In this document: in pieces, positions 29,785 to 41,046 of the stretch | Layout: each line of letters starts with the position of its first letter | Position numbering within the stretch: position 1 is the first letter of the stretch | DNA from: Isochrysis galbana | Lineage: Eukaryota; Haptophyta; Isochrysidales; Isochrysidaceae | Assembly: GCA_018136815.1 (NCBI GenBank) | Contig: CM030942.1 | Coordinates: forward strand, 745,797 to 809,796 | Reading direction: 5' to 3' | DNA length: 64,000 nt | Notes under the pieces: generated by a model | The model's input: the letters and a program-made list of their open reading frames with translations, nothing else | What the model was told of the DNA's origin: nothing | Databases searched by the model: none | Translations under genes and position numbers: made by a program

Positions 29785-30961
29785 TCATCGAGGGGCGCAC
29801 GCACTAGTACTCATGTTTTTGGTGGGTGGGTGGATGACTTTCCGGGCTAGCTGCTCAGAGCTTGCCACTCGCTTCTGGATTTCTTTATTGGTAACTGATG
29901 CTGGTTTTTTGAGGTCAAATTGGCGTTGCAGTTCGGGATCTGCTGGGGACGGGGGTTTCATTTTTCCCTTTGGTGGCATGGCTACTCGCACTTCCATTTA
30001 ACTTCTTAATAGTCTCACCGCACACGCGGCAGTGGACCCTCTACTTTCTACTCACGCAGCAAACCTTTCTACTTTCTACACCCCCTCTCTCCCGGCCCTT
30101 TCCCCCCGCCATCAGGCGACTCCCCCCGTGCACTACTAGGGGGATAAAGGAAAAGGGCTTAGATATGGTCGGTGGCCCGCGCCCCCCCCCGGTGATCCGT
30201 TCCCCCCTTCCTCCTATGCCTACCGGGCTGGCGGCGTCCTCAGTCCCGACTTCTCCTGTAAACAGGTGCGGGACTTACATATTTTCCGGTGAGCGGAGCC
30301 CTCGCTCCGCCCAGCCCCTTGCTCCGCGCTCTCTCTCCCCTCTCCTGCAGGCACGCGCGATGGCGCGCCTGCGACAGGCCTGCAGCTGCCTCTGGAGACC
30401 CCTGGAGGCTCCTGGAGGCCAGCTCAAGGGGCAGAGGAGGCTGGGGCTGGGCCCTGGCCTCCCCTGCCTCTCCCTCGCTGGCGCTCCTGGGCCTCAGGGG
30501 CCCCCACTCTGCACCTGTCTGCCTGTCGAACAGGGAGGGAGGGGGGGTTGGAGCGATGGGCTGGTCACGAGGGGCCAGGATGGGCGAATGGGGCGAGCCT
30601 GTGGGGAAGGGAGTGGGTCAGCATGGCAGTGGCCTCCTGGCAAGCCATCAAGCATGCCAGGAGAGTGGGTGGTTCCTCCCCCATGGCAGGGGAGGAGTGG
30701 AGAGAGGGGGGGGCTCGTGCCCCCCCATGGGCGAACTAAGTATAAATTTAGTACTCGCACTTCCATTATCATCGATAAAAAAATTATGGGCGAATGTCCC
30801 CCCCGGGCGGCGTCTCCCTCGTGCGTCGTCTCCGGCCGAGAGAATTGGCATATGGCGGAAAGAGAGTGTGATGAATTTTTAAAGTTCTCGTCCATCTTTC
30901 TTATGATCCATTGTAATCGCTTGAGTACTACATCATCAGCCGTGATTCCATTTATAGACAT
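29785..30961 (-). pseudogene. ORF of unknown function split by a family B insertion
   Basis: A minus-strand frame starting at ATG 30961 (MSINGITADDVVLKRLQWII) reads to the TSD at 30752-30767. On the other side of the inserted element (29998 leftwards) the frame resumes after one TSD copy (MEVRV then AMPPKGKMKPPSPADPEL) and runs to a stop at 29785. The continuity suggests one ancestral reading frame of about 140 codons, interrupted by 753 bp of retroelement. I do not recognise the family; part of it is basic and Pro-rich. Whether it was a gene or chance continuity is uncertain. Confidence 0.4.
29999..30751 (-). mobile_element. Family B retroelement, apparently full length
   Basis: 753 bp flanked by a perfect 16-bp TSD, TACTCGCACTTCCATT, at 29983-29998 and 30752-30767. 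In its sense (minus) direction it carries a 5' end with CATGGGGGGGCACGAGCCCCC, the GC-rich module shared with family A, the GTAAGTCCCGCACCTGTTTACAGG block and the B tail. No protein-coding capacity is recognised. Confidence 0.75.
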
Positions 30962-31691
30962 GGTTGAGCACTGTGAGGTGGGTGCCTTTGCTCAAATACT
31001 ATAAGATTGTTTTTGTACCGGGAGCGGCGCATCGCGTATTTGGAAACGAGGGGTACCAAATGAAGGCAAACGACCTGAGTATACGACCTTCGCAGCCGTG
31101 CCGGTACGTACTACGTACGTGTGTGTGCGCGCGCGATCACCGTTACCGCTTTAGAGAATATGCATTGTTTTCGATCAGCATAAAGGTGGCACGAGGCATG
31201 AGGTAAATTCGCGAGCCGCAGGCTTTAGTATGATCGAAAATCTTACGCTGTGTGGAAGCATACAATACCATTTAGCGGGAATAGATAGGATAGAAGCTCA
31301 TTCGACAGCAGTCAAAGCACCCCCTAGAGGCCATATTTGTGCCGGAAGACGATGTCGTAGGAAGTATATAGTGTGAGAGATAGCCGAAGGTGGCCGAATT
31401 TCGTGGAAGTGCCGGTGCTCCTGCCTAGCACACCATCATTTAATCAGTGCCGAAAGTAGATATCGTCGATAAGTCCAATGAATGGCCACCGAAAGTACGA
31501 TACGGTGACATGCGCTTGGCCCAATGGCTGCCTGCACCCAGACAGCACCACACGAATTTGTTGTTGCGCGGGTGCACCCATGACACCGCGTGCCAGAACA
31601 ATGGTGAGGCTCGAACCAGTATTCTTCATTCTCGCTTCAACGAATAAGGCGGTGCCGTAATTGATTTCAGTGTCCAAGATAAGCGATTGCC
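30962..31691. other. Stretch without recognised gene
   Basis: Intergenic, downstream of the MFS gene. No domain seen on either strand. Confidence 0.4.
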
Positions 31692-33304
31692 TCATGCCAA
31701 ATTGCCCATGGCGCGCATTTGCACCATAAAGCTGGCGATGGCAACGAGGGAAGCCCAGCCAAACGGCGCGCCGGGCAGCCGGATACCAAATGGTGCTCGG
31801 TTTGACGTGAAAAGAGCGAAAGCAGCAGGTGTTGTCGAGGACGATAATACCTTTGCTAGGGTCTTGAGGGCCTCCACCGCGCCGAGTGCGGCGCCCTTCT
31901 GATCTTCAGGAACGAGGGAAATCAAATAGACAAGCATTGTTGGCAAACAGACGCAGCCGACTGAGACCACGCATATGGCAGCGATGAAGAGGGCTGGTGT
32001 GGGCGCCAAGCACAACCCAGCCATGCCAGCGGCTAACACGGGTAGGCCGAACGAAATGGAGCCTTGGACTCCGAGGCGAGGAATGAGAAGCTGAGGAACT
32101 GCTGCGAGGAGGATGCCAACCAACACAAGGATGGGCGCCGCTTGCTGCTGGCCCCATCCGAATTGTAGTTGCGTGGAAAGAAGGAATCCATCGTCAAGCG
32201 ATGACTGCACGATGATAGCAAGAACGTATGCTACCGCGAGCGTCTGAAGCGTCGGAGTTGCAAGAGTACGGAGAGCCGCCCATGGAGGATCAAGCTGGAC
32301 TTTTTTCTTCGTCTGCGGCATCTCATGACCCGTCTTACGTTTCAGCACCCTACACAGTCGAGAGCGCTTGCGTGCGACCTTGACGGGTGCACTAGGAAGC
32401 TTTGATTCAGGGATGAGAAGGATGACTAGGATGTTTAATAGCTGTGAGACAGCTGCTACAAATACCGGAATGCGGTAGGAATTCGTCCGGGAAGAGATAA
32501 AGACGGACAGAGGGAAGCCAACCAAGAATGCTCCGGTCAAAGATGCGCCTTGTAAGAGCGCGAGATTTTTCGCTCGCGACCCTTCATCGGGAGAAAGATC
32601 AGAGACGTACGCCTAAAGCAAAGGTGACCAAAAGGCATTTTGGTGAACGGGGCCGTGGCCTCTCTTCTACAGGAGCGTCAGGCACCGCGCGGTGTGCAAT
32701 ACAACAGCACAGTCCGCACTTAAGTGTGATGGTGCAGACCCACCTGGCAGATATTCGGCATGCAGCTTGAGAGTCCATCAATACATCCTGCTAACAAGAG
32801 CTGCTGTGGCAATCTCCTGTTGCATGTACCAACCATAAGAAACCCAACCGCCAGGCCAGCTGCCGAATAGGCCATCAATGGCCGACGTCCAACACGATCT
32901 GAAAGCGCTCCGCACCAGCCGACGGTAAGGAATGTGAATAAATAGTCGCAGGCTTTCTTGTATCCGTAGAGCAAGGCGGACATTGGTGTGGGGACAGCGG
33001 AGCCATCCTCGGAGAAAAGCTGGTGGAAAATGTACTGTTGTTGTAACGCCGAGACAGCGACGCCGAAGTTGTAAAGCCACGCCACCAGGACACCTTGATA
33101 CAAGCGTGCTTGACGGCGCGGCTCCATGGCTGACGCGCCACGTGCTCCACCTTGCCGGTTGGAGCCCAGGAGGACAGGAGCCTTAGGGTGGATACGCGCG
33201 GTGGGCGATGGGATAAGCTCGAGATTCGTTGCGACTTCAGATGATTGAGCTGTGCTCACGATCGTAGCGAGCATTAGCGGCGTGAGTGTCCATCGCGCAC
33301 GCAT
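31692..33304 (-). CDS. Major facilitator superfamily transporter
   Basis: Two exons, 32744-33304 and 31692-32612, joined in phase 0 across a 131-nt GT-AG intron; 493 residues. After a polar N-terminus (about 65 residues) come hydrophobic segments. The loop between TM2 and TM3 carries GALSDRVGRRPLM, the canonical MFS motif A (G-x-L-x-D-R-x-G-R-R). The splice reconstructs NICQ-AYVSDLSP, matching the conserved loop after TM4. A basic central loop (about 255-285, KVARKRSRLCRVLKRK) precedes a second set of TMs. Likely a plasma-membrane or organelle carrier resembling animal-type proton-coupled/organic-anion MFS proteins; the substrate is unknown. It is divergently transcribed from the SNF2 gene with 307 bp between starts. 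Confidence 0.85.
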
Positions 33305-33611
33305 CCCACCAAGGGGAGCTGAGCCACCGCGACGCCGACGCGCGTATCCCCTACGGCCAAGGAAGCAGAGGGGGGAACGGGGGGAAGGGGAGAGAGCGGG
33401 GAGGTAATCAAAGAAGCCGGAAAGCCTTGGGAGTGGTGAACCCAGATCAAGCCTCGCTCTCTCGCTCCTCGCCTACTCATAAAAGATTTTGGCGCGCTTT
33501 CCTCGACGCAGATTGCTCGAGAGAAGTGGGGCGGGGAGCCGCAGTCTGCGGACGTGCTCACCATCTCAACGCTTTCCCACTAGCCGAGGGTACGGTGTAT
33601 GAGGAGATAGG

Positions 33612-36600
33612 ATGTTTGGTCTCTCACAGAAATCGATCAGCTCTGTGTTCACGTGGATGACTGCCGAGCAGACCTCAGCTGACCATGTCTCTCCTGCGAC
33701 GAGACATTTCGCGCAACCATGCGGAGAAGCGCAGACCCCCGCCACCAAGTCTGAGGGGGAACTTCTGCGACTGATGCAGCCGGGACGCAAGCAACTTCGC
33801 CCTGCGCAAGCAGTGATCGTGAGCTCAACATCAAGCCGCCCACAGGCGTCACAGATAGCTGACTTAACCGTGGGTCGTCTCTCTGTTGTGCCTGCTTCCC
33901 ATGGTTGCTCATCGCACAAGATCGTCACATCAATGGCAGGGAACAAGGGAGGTGACGTAGCGTCAATGTCTCGTGGATCCGCGCAGATCGTCCGCCCCCC
34001 CACAGACAACGCAAATGTGCAGACCGGGAGGGCATTCTGTGTTGACGACGATTTAGCTGACTTGTGCGACACGGCTTTTCTTGAGGATTTAGGACGCTTA
34101 GAAGCAGATGCCCTAGTGAAGCGCCAACGGCAGCAGACTACGAGTGAAGCCAAGACACTCTCAACAGCCCCGTGGAGCAGTCAGAAGCATGGATGCTCAC
34201 CGAACATGCCTAGAAAGGAGGGGCTCCATTTGCCACAGCCCTGTGGAATAGTCTCAACGCCGCCACCTTGCGAGGGTACTACTTGTCATCAGGCGCAAAA
34301 AGGCGCAGGGTGGGGGTTGAAGGTTATTCACATCGAAGAGAAAAAATTTTTGAATCCGAATCAAAAAACCCCGCCGACAAGGCGAAACCCATCTCTCGAT
34401 ATGTTGGTAGAGACGGAGATGGCGCCGCCCGACGAGGTTGATAGCAAGTTTACCCTTACTGAGTTGCTCAAGGCACCAATTGCTTCTATTCCGGTGCTCC
34501 CAAGTGTAGGCGAAATGGGTGCCTGCGCCTACGGTGGTGCCGAGGTCTTCACCAGCTCTTCTACGTCTTGTGGTTGTGATCATAGAGCAACTACTGCTGG
34601 TGTCGGTCATGAAATTCAAGCTTTCAATCGCCCTCACCAACAACAGTTCAGCCCTCGAACCATAAATCGGCCCACACCATCAGGCTACAACATATATTCC
34701 CATCCCTCTCCAACTCCGGCAGCACAGAGCAGCATCCATCTCGGGCACCCACAGCCATACACAGAAGAGATCGCTCATCGCACACCACGGCCGTGTCTAG
34801 TTGATCCGTGGCTTGCAACCCTTCTTCGCCCTCATCAGCTCGAAGGTGTGGCTTTTTTGCTCAAGGCTCTTGTAGACGGCAACCGCGCACATCCGCTTGA
34901 GAGTGATGTATGCTTCGGCGCAATCCTAGCCGACCATATGGGACTAGGCAAGACGCTCACGTCGTTGGCCACTCTGTACGCGATGATACAGGCAGGCATC
35001 GTCGGAGGAAGCACTGGGAACAAGGCGCTCTTAGTCGCCCCCCCTAGCTTATTGGGCCAATGGTCGCTTGAGATCAAAAAGTATTTTGGCAACAGAATGC
35101 CGCACCTCATCGCCAGCAATGGACTGCATGGACGGAAGGGCATCCATGCTCTACACGAGTTTAAGTCGAGTAGGTTTTTTTTCTTGCTTCTGTCGTATGA
35201 CTTGGCAATCCGGGAGGAGGCGATGAAACTTCTCGCTGCTCTCCCTCTCGAACTTCTTGTGTGCGACGAGGCACAGCGCCTGAAGAATCCGCGAGCAAGA
35301 GCGTACATGGCTCTCGATAGCTTGCCTTGCAAGCGACGGCTAGTTCTGACGGGCACGCCACTCCAGAACCACTTGTGGGAGTTCCACGCCCTCCTGACCT
35401 TCGTTGGGGCGGGCCCATTCATCGGAAACAAGCAAAAATTCTCTAGCTCATACGTCAAGCCAATTGAACGGGCCCAAACCGAGGAAGCTGGGAGGGCGGA
35501 TAAAGAAGTGGCCGACCGACGCCTGGCTGAATTGCGCCAGCGCCTTGCACCAATCATGCTCAGAAGGGGTGCAGAGATTAACAAGGATTGCTTGCCCCCA
35601 CTCGTGCAATTAGTGATTTGCTGCAATCTCACAAGGCTCCAGGCGGATCTCTACAATTTCTTCATTTCTTCGCGGGCCGAGCTCAATTTGAAAACTGTGC
35701 CATCGGGCCGAGAAGGATCGGACGCCGCACTTGCGATCATCAAGCTGTTGCAGAAGACGTGCGCACACCCCTTCAGCGTTTACTTCGAGCACAACGACCT
35801 AGTCTTCAAACAGAAACAGAAGATCGAAAGCCCTCCTCCACCCTCAATGACAACGACCTTCGATGCAGGGAGGTGTGATCACGACAGCAACGATCACAAT
35901 CACGGACATGGGATGCCAACCATTGCAGACCTGGAGCAGTCTGCAAAAGGTGTCGCGTGGCCGCAAGGATTCGATCCACGGAACTTGACGAACCTATGGC
36001 AATGGTCTGGGAAGATGCTAGTTCTCCGCGAGATCCTGCGCTCGTGCCGTGATCACGGCGAGAAGGTTGTTGTGGCCTCTGCTTTCACGACCCTTCTCGA
36101 CTTTCTCGAGGAAATGTGCAGACAGATGGGCTGGAGGATAGCTAGACTAGACGGCAAGGTGCTGCCGTCCCATCGAAGTGAGATCGTCGAAGATTTCAAC
36201 CGTCCGACTAGCATGGTTTTCGTATTCCTGTTGTCTACCATGGCGGGGGGCTCAGGGCTGAATCTTGTAGGAGCGTCTCGGCTTGTCCTCATGGAGCCTA
36301 GCTGGAACCCGGCAACCGATAAGCAGGTTTGCGGTAGAGTATGGAGACCAGGACAAGCAGCAGAGATAGTACACACCTATCGTCTGCTATCCGCCTGCAC
36401 ACTCGAGGAGCGCATCTACTCTCGCCAGTTGAAAAAGCTTGAAGTAGAGCGTGGTATGCTCGACCCAAACAACGACGGTTGCTCGGAGGCATCGCAGCAA
36501 AAAGCCATCGGAGACGGCAATTACATCAATGAGCTATTTGAACCGTCAAGCTCGACCTGGAGCGACGTCTTCGAACAAATGGGCGATACTCAAACTAAGA

Positions 36601-36692
36601 CCGTAGAACACCTGACAAGCGCTAGGCTTGAGGGAGTTGTCAACCTTGATGGCGGCCGATGGCTCTCACACATTCATGAGATCCGCGAATAG
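33612..36692 (+). CDS. Rad54-like SNF2-family DNA translocase
   Basis: 1026 residues, single exon, ATG at 33612. A 400-residue N-terminal region has no recognised domain. The ATPase core follows: RPHQLEGVAFLLK, ADHMGLGKT (Walker A, near residue 440), DEAQRLKN (motif II, near 552; usual SNF2 proteins have DEGH or DEAH), LTGTPLQN (motif III, near 578), LDGKVLPSHRSEIVEDF, STMAGGSGLNLVGASRLV (near 876) and VWRPGQ (near 910). The GGSGLNLVGA..WNPATDKQ..RVWRPGQ block is closest to Rad54-type proteins. Rad54 removes or moves nucleosomes and supports Rad51 in homologous recombination. Rad54 versus Rdh54 or another SNF2 subgroup needs a tree. Nuclear. Confidence 0.85.
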   Translation: MFGLSQKSISSVFTWMTAEQTSADHVSPATRHFAQPCGEAQTPATKSEGELLRLMQPGRKQLRPAQAVIVSSTSSRPQASQIADLTVGRLSVVPASHGCSSHKIVTSMAGNKGGDVASMSRGSAQIVRPPTDNANVQTGRAFCVDDDLADLCDTAFLEDLGRLEADALVKRQRQQTTSEAKTLSTAPWSSQKHGCSPNMPRKEGLHLPQPCGIVSTPPPCEGTTCHQAQKGAGWGLKVIHIEEKKFLNPNQKTPPTRRNPSLDMLVETEMAPPDEVDSKFTLTELLKAPIASIPVLPSVGEMGACAYGGAEVFTSSSTSCGCDHRATTAGVGHEIQAFNRPHQQQFSPRTINRPTPSGYNIYSHPSPTPAAQSSIHLGHPQPYTEEIAHRTPRPCLVDPWLATLLRPHQLEGVAFLLKALVDGNRAHPLESDVCFGAILADHMGLGKTLTSLATLYAMIQAGIVGGSTGNKALLVAPPSLLGQWSLEIKKYFGNRMPHLIASNGLHGRKGIHALHEFKSSRFFFLLLSYDLAIREEAMKLLAALPLELLVCDEAQRLKNPRARAYMALDSLPCKRRLVLTGTPLQNHLWEFHALLTFVGAGPFIGNKQKFSSSYVKPIERAQTEEAGRADKEVADRRLAELRQRLAPIMLRRGAEINKDCLPPLVQLVICCNLTRLQADLYNFFISSRAELNLKTVPSGREGSDAALAIIKLLQKTCAHPFSVYFEHNDLVFKQKQKIESPPPPSMTTTFDAGRCDHDSNDHNHGHGMPTIADLEQSAKGVAWPQGFDPRNLTNLWQWSGKMLVLREILRSCRDHGEKVVVASAFTTLLDFLEEMCRQMGWRIARLDGKVLPSHRSEIVEDFNRPTSMVFVFLLSTMAGGSGLNLVGASRLVLMEPSWNPATDKQVCGRVWRPGQAAEIVHTYRLLSACTLEERIYSRQLKKLEVERGMLDPNNDGCSEASQQKAIGDGNYINELFEPSSSTWSDVFEQMGDTQTKTVEHLTSARLEGVVNLDGGRWLSHIHEIRE

Positions 36693-36936
36693 GTAGAAGA
36701 TTCCGCACTGCCAGCCGCAAATCTGGCCTCCAGTAGCAATGGGTATGAGCTACACCGAGCTCATGTGCAGGCCGCGTTCAAAGAGAAGTCGGCGATTGCA
36801 CGACTCTTAAAGTCTGCTTCCCAGATTTCATGTGCACGGAGAGTCTCAAAGAGATTCCCTATGTACGCCCCATTCCGGGTATTGCCGTGCTTGCATGATG
36901 ACCGCTTTGCTAATCGACGAGGGTATTCTCGAGAGT

Positions 36937-37398
36937 TCATGATAGGGGTCGACATGCATACTTGTCGCTCGGCAGCTCGGCAGCCCCCCTGTTGAGCTTG
37001 ACGAATACCTCGCCATCTTCCTCGTAGGCTAGGTGGCACCGCTGCCGGACGCCAGCTGAACGCCACCCTACAGGGACGAGCTTGCCATCTGGACTCATCT
37101 CTGTGGCTCGATATAATTTCTCCCCATGGTCCAGAGTGATTTTGTACGAATGCCATGGACAGACTATGCAGCTTTGGCCATTCACCTCTTCTAGTGGGCC
37201 GTGGCCAAGGGGACCGCCAGCGTGGTAGCACACTGAGTCGACGCATCTGAGCTGGCCGCGGGGGTCTCGAAGCACGGTGACCCGGCGCCCAGCAGGGCAA
37301 ACATGGATTCTCGCTCCCGGTCTCTCAAGAGCGGCCGCATGAGCGACGTGAATCGGCTCACTGTGCGCATTCGTCTCGCCGTCGCGTTCAGCAGCCAT
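36937..37398 (-). CDS. Rieske [2Fe-2S] domain protein
   Basis: 153 residues. The cluster ligands are visible: Cys57-x-His59 in SVCYHAGGPLG and Cys80-x-x-His83 in CIVCPWHSY, the two Rieske motifs with normal spacing. The domain fills nearly the whole protein and there is no transmembrane segment, as in soluble Rieske ferredoxin-type proteins (RFESD-like) rather than cytochrome bc1/b6f subunits. Predicted to carry electrons. The C-terminus may be spliced: a GTATGC donor lies near the end (SDK) and an open frame continues to 36761, but I could not fix an acceptor. Confidence 0.8.
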   Translation of the reverse strand: MAAERDGETNAHSEPIHVAHAAALERPGARIHVCPAGRRVTVLRDPRGQLRCVDSVCYHAGGPLGHGPLEEVNGQSCIVCPWHSYKITLDHGEKLYRATEMSPDGKLVPVGWRSAGVRQRCHLAYEEDGEVFVKLNRGAAELPSDKYACRPLS

Positions 37399-37671
37399 CC
37401 CGGTGTGCGCGACAGATGCGCACAGAGACGGTGTGTATGAGGAGACTGTGAAATCACACGTGTGTTCGTAGTATCGGATGGCAGATATGCCGTGAGGAAA
37501 TCTTACTAGGAGTAGCTCTGGCTATTATCACACAGCATTCACTTCGAAGGTATCCACTTCTCTAGCAAACAAATGACACAGAGCACGCATAATAGACAGA
37601 TTAACCAAAACAACAAACTTTAACCCACTGACAGTGCACGCTCTTTGCTCTTTGGGGGGTGAGACAAATAA

Positions 37672-38880
37672 ATAAAAGATCTGTGAAGATTCAGGGCTAC
37701 ACACCGCACACCTATCGCTAGACCAGTAATTCTACTTTACGCCGGCCAGCGCCCTTCTTTCCCTTCGCTCCGTATCCTCGCCTCCCCCCCCTCATTCCTA
37801 TTTCTTTGGTGTCGGGGGTGCGGCCCTAGTGCCCTAGTGCGCTACCACGGGCCCGGTGTCGGATGCGCCGTGTTCTAGTTCTAGGGCCAGGCGGAAATAT
37901 TCCGAAAAACTTGCCCAAATATTCCGCGAAGATATCCCATTTATATCCTGGGAGGCCACCCAAATATCCCAAAAATATGCCGACCTGGTGAGTTTTTTTT
38001 TGGCTCGAGCACTCGAGACTCGAGCACGCGTGAGATAGGCCGAAGCTGCGCGCACATGTGCCAAGCAAGCTGCTAGTGGAGCACTAGGGAGGGCAGGGCT
38101 GGGCAAGGCGGAGCCATATTACCTCTAGCAGGCATCGCTCGCGCGCGGGGGGGGGGGGGGGGGGGGCGGGGCACGGGGCACGCGCTCTCTGAATTAAGGG
38201 TTTCTTGTTGTACAGAGAGTTTTGTTTTTACACTCCCTCCATGAGCAGCCCAAATATCCTACTTACATCCTGAAATATCCTGAAATATCCCGAAACATCC
38301 CGCGAGCCGATATCCGCCCAAATATCCCGGGAAATATTCGGAATATTTCCGCCTGGCCCTACCGTGTTCCGGGTAGGCCTTTTGGATTTTTGGAACGTAT
38401 TTTTGGATTTTTGGTGCGCCTCCGCTCTTCGGTCTTCGGCGTGTCTCGTGGTATGGCCTGGTCTTGTGCGTGCCCTGTGGGTTTCTCCGAGATACCTCTG
38501 GGGTCACCTTTGAGGTGCGTATAATTGCGTTTAGCAATCCGTCCCCTGGCCTGTTGCAGGGTTGCTTGTAACTTGGTACTCTACTCCCATCTCCCATCTT
38601 CGCGGCCAGTGATAGTAGCTCCGCGCTGGGGATCAGGTTGCCTTTATTGTCTGCCTCGTATAGCGGGCGTATGTCGCTTAGGTCGATCTTCCTTTTGTTT
38701 GGGTTGTCTTCCCAATCCCGCTTGGGCGGTTCTCGACGCGTCTGTCGAGTTGGCGATTGGCGAACATGAACATGAGCGCGCAACATAGTTCATAGTTTCT
38801 TTCTGTGATGCGTATTATAGTATCGATGCCTCCGAGAAGGTGCCCGACACCACCGGCCTGATGGGGTGAGCTTGGCTCGT
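37672..38880 (-). mobile_element. LINE 3' region, interrupted by a MITE
   Basis: From about 38880 leftwards the minus strand encodes a diverged LINE C-terminus (MLRAHVHVRQ.., then NKRKIDLSDIRPLYEADNKG), followed by the non-coding tail with the GGCTACACACC terminal block near 37692-37702. The tail is split by the element at 37876-38361. Confidence 0.65.
37876..38361. mobile_element. hAT-like MITE
   Basis: About 486 bp with a perfect 25-bp terminal inverted repeat (37882-37906 and 38337-38361, beginning TAGGGCCAGGCGGAAAT). It is flanked by an 8-bp direct repeat CCGTGTTC (37868-37875 and 38362-38369), with six extra bases (TAGTTC) at the left end. An 8-bp TSD and a TAGGG terminus are typical of hAT transposons. 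The interior consists of A+T motifs such as CCCAAATATCCC and no transposase. Confidence 0.75.
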
Positions 38881-40347
38881 CTCTTTGGCGCCGAGCGCGG
38901 TCAACCTGCCTTCCCTCGCCATTCCCCCACCCCTCGCCACGCCTCCGCCTCTCCAAGCCTCCGCTTTCCACCCTACTCACCATTCTTCCCATCTTCATCT
39001 TCTCGCCTGCCCGTTGCCTTTGTCCCACATCTTGCTCCCTTCTTTCTCGGTTCTCGGTGCTTGTTGGCTGAGCTCTTGCTAGCCTCAAGATTTTAGGCTT
39101 TCTTTCTCTTGACTTCTTCCTCCTTCCTCCTTGTCGTCCTCATTCTCATCAATCGGTTCGACGAAGATGGTTGTAGACAAGATGGCTTGATGTGTTGTTT
39201 GGTTCTGTGTTCCCGATCCCGACGTGCAGCTGCTTGCGTGTCCGTTCGTTCGCGTTGAGTGGGCTGTTGGGTCTCCCTTGCTTTCTGCCTTGTCCTTGAG
39301 CTTTCTCTCGAGCTTTCTCTCGATCTTGCTCTCGATTGCGCGTTCATTTTCAGCGGCCTTCAGCCTCGGTCCCTTGGTCAATCCTCCTCCCTCGATTGCG
39401 TCATGTTTTGAGCCGTGTTTCTGTTCTTGTTCGTTCTCGATTCGGCTACGGCCACCCTTCATTCTCAGTCCGGCTATGCGCCACCCAGTTCGGCTATTTG
39501 CCTCCAGGTTCCAGGTTCTTGATTCTCGATGATTCTTGTTTCATTCGGCTCTAAATATGATGTATTCAAGGTACTAGGTTGATCGGGGTCGACGTTTGTT
39601 GGTTTCTGTCGATGTTCTCGAGTTCGGGTTCAAGTTCAAGATCAAAGATTTGAGAGAAGACTCGGTTCTTGGTTGATTCTTTGGATTCCTTGACTCCCTT
39701 GTCACGTTGTTTGTTCGGATTGTGAGCTACCGTGCGTTCGGAGTGTGTTCGTGTGCCCGTAACGTTCTCATAAGGGATGTGCGCCCCGAGTGAGACTTGT
39801 CTTCAAACCAACAATGTGTTCTTCGTGTTGGTTTAACCCACTGAGTGCGCACACTCTTTGGGGTGAAAGGCAAAAGAGGGCCTCGTTCACTTGTGTTTGT
39901 TTGTGCATGTCAGACTTGCGTGTGCCTCATGGGGACGCCTGTGAGTGTGCTGTACAAGTTTGACTCGCGCGGACGCTCGACATTTAGTCGGGGGGTGTCG
40001 GATCCAGAGTATTTCCACAATACTCTAGACGGATCCGATGGCTTGTGTGTCTTTTAACTTTAGGATGGGCATTGTGTTCTTGAGAAGTGATCGCCGTTTA
40101 CTTCGAGACTCTTCGTTGTGGCTTCGTTTCGGTTGGCTGCATTCTTCTCCGGACTCGTTTCTTTGATTGTGGCGACTGTTTACGTGAGTTTTCGGAGTGT
40201 CTCTTTGTTGACTGGGCGGTTTTGTGAGTGATGTGTGATCGTGGCTTGTGTCGCCATGTAGCGCGCGCGCTCCCTCTCTCTTTCTCAAGACTGTGCTCTA
40301 TGCCCCTTGAGACTTGCCCCATGAACAAGCATTCGCTTGTTTCGACA
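38881..40347. other. Stretch without recognised gene
   Basis: Pyrimidine-rich 38880-39110 and T/C-rich text to about 39700; no recognised domain on either strand. Confidence 0.4.
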
Positions 40348-40477
40348 GCCTTGGCACTCGCCTAGGTGCGTCGAGGCTTCGTCCGCCTCTCCACAGATGC
40401 GGCATGTGCTGTCTCTACCGGGAAAACGGTTGTATGTACCCACCCGTCTGTGCGCAATGTGTTTATAGTGTAGGTGC
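40348..40477 (-). mobile_element. Short internal LINE fragment, nearly identical to the long copy
   Basis: 130 bp differing at one position (40401 region, CACAGATG versus CACAAATG) from 49731-49860. It encodes the zinc-knuckle region (LHYKHIAHRRVGTYNRFPG, CRICGEADEASTHLGEC). It has no LINE 3' tail, so it is not an ordinary 5'-truncated insertion. Confidence 0.75.
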
Positions 40478-40774
40478 CCCCCATGGGGGTTCTGCTGCAG
40501 ATGGTGCGCACGGCTCACCCGGGGAGCCCGGGACGGGCTCATCGGGGGAACGGGGAGGGCAAATGACGGGCATGTGAAATGGACGGGGAAGTGGCACGGA
40601 ACGCAAATCGGAGTGACGGGGGACGTAGGGAAGGGCGCGGCGAGCAGATACCGCTTGATTGAGACTCGTAGGGACTCGTAGACTCGAAAGGATGACTCGG
40701 AAGACTCAGGGCTTGGGGTACTCAGGGGGGCTGCAGGTCACCAACAAGCACTACAACCAGATACCACGTTCACA

Positions 40775-41046
40775 TCTCAACAAGTTGACCTCTCAACATG
40801 TTGACCTCTCAACATGTTGACCTCTCAACATGTTGACCCCTCAACAAGTTGACCTCTCAACAAGTTGACCTCTCAACAAGTTGACCTCTCAACATGTTGA
40901 CCCCTCAACAAGTTGACCCCTCAACAAGTTGACCTCTCAACAAGTTGACCTCTCAACAAGTTGACCTCTCAACATGTTGACCTCTCAACATGTTGGCCCC
41001 TCAACAAGTTGACCTCTCAACATGTTGACCTCTCAACAAGTTGACT
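40775..41046. repeat. 17-copy tandem array of a 16-bp unit
   Basis: Unit CTCAACAWGTTGACCY. The core TCAACATGTTGA is a perfect 12-bp palindrome in the ATG variants; AAG variants are near-palindromic. About 17 regular copies are followed by decayed copies (GAACAAGTTGG) to about 41145. Confidence 0.9.
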
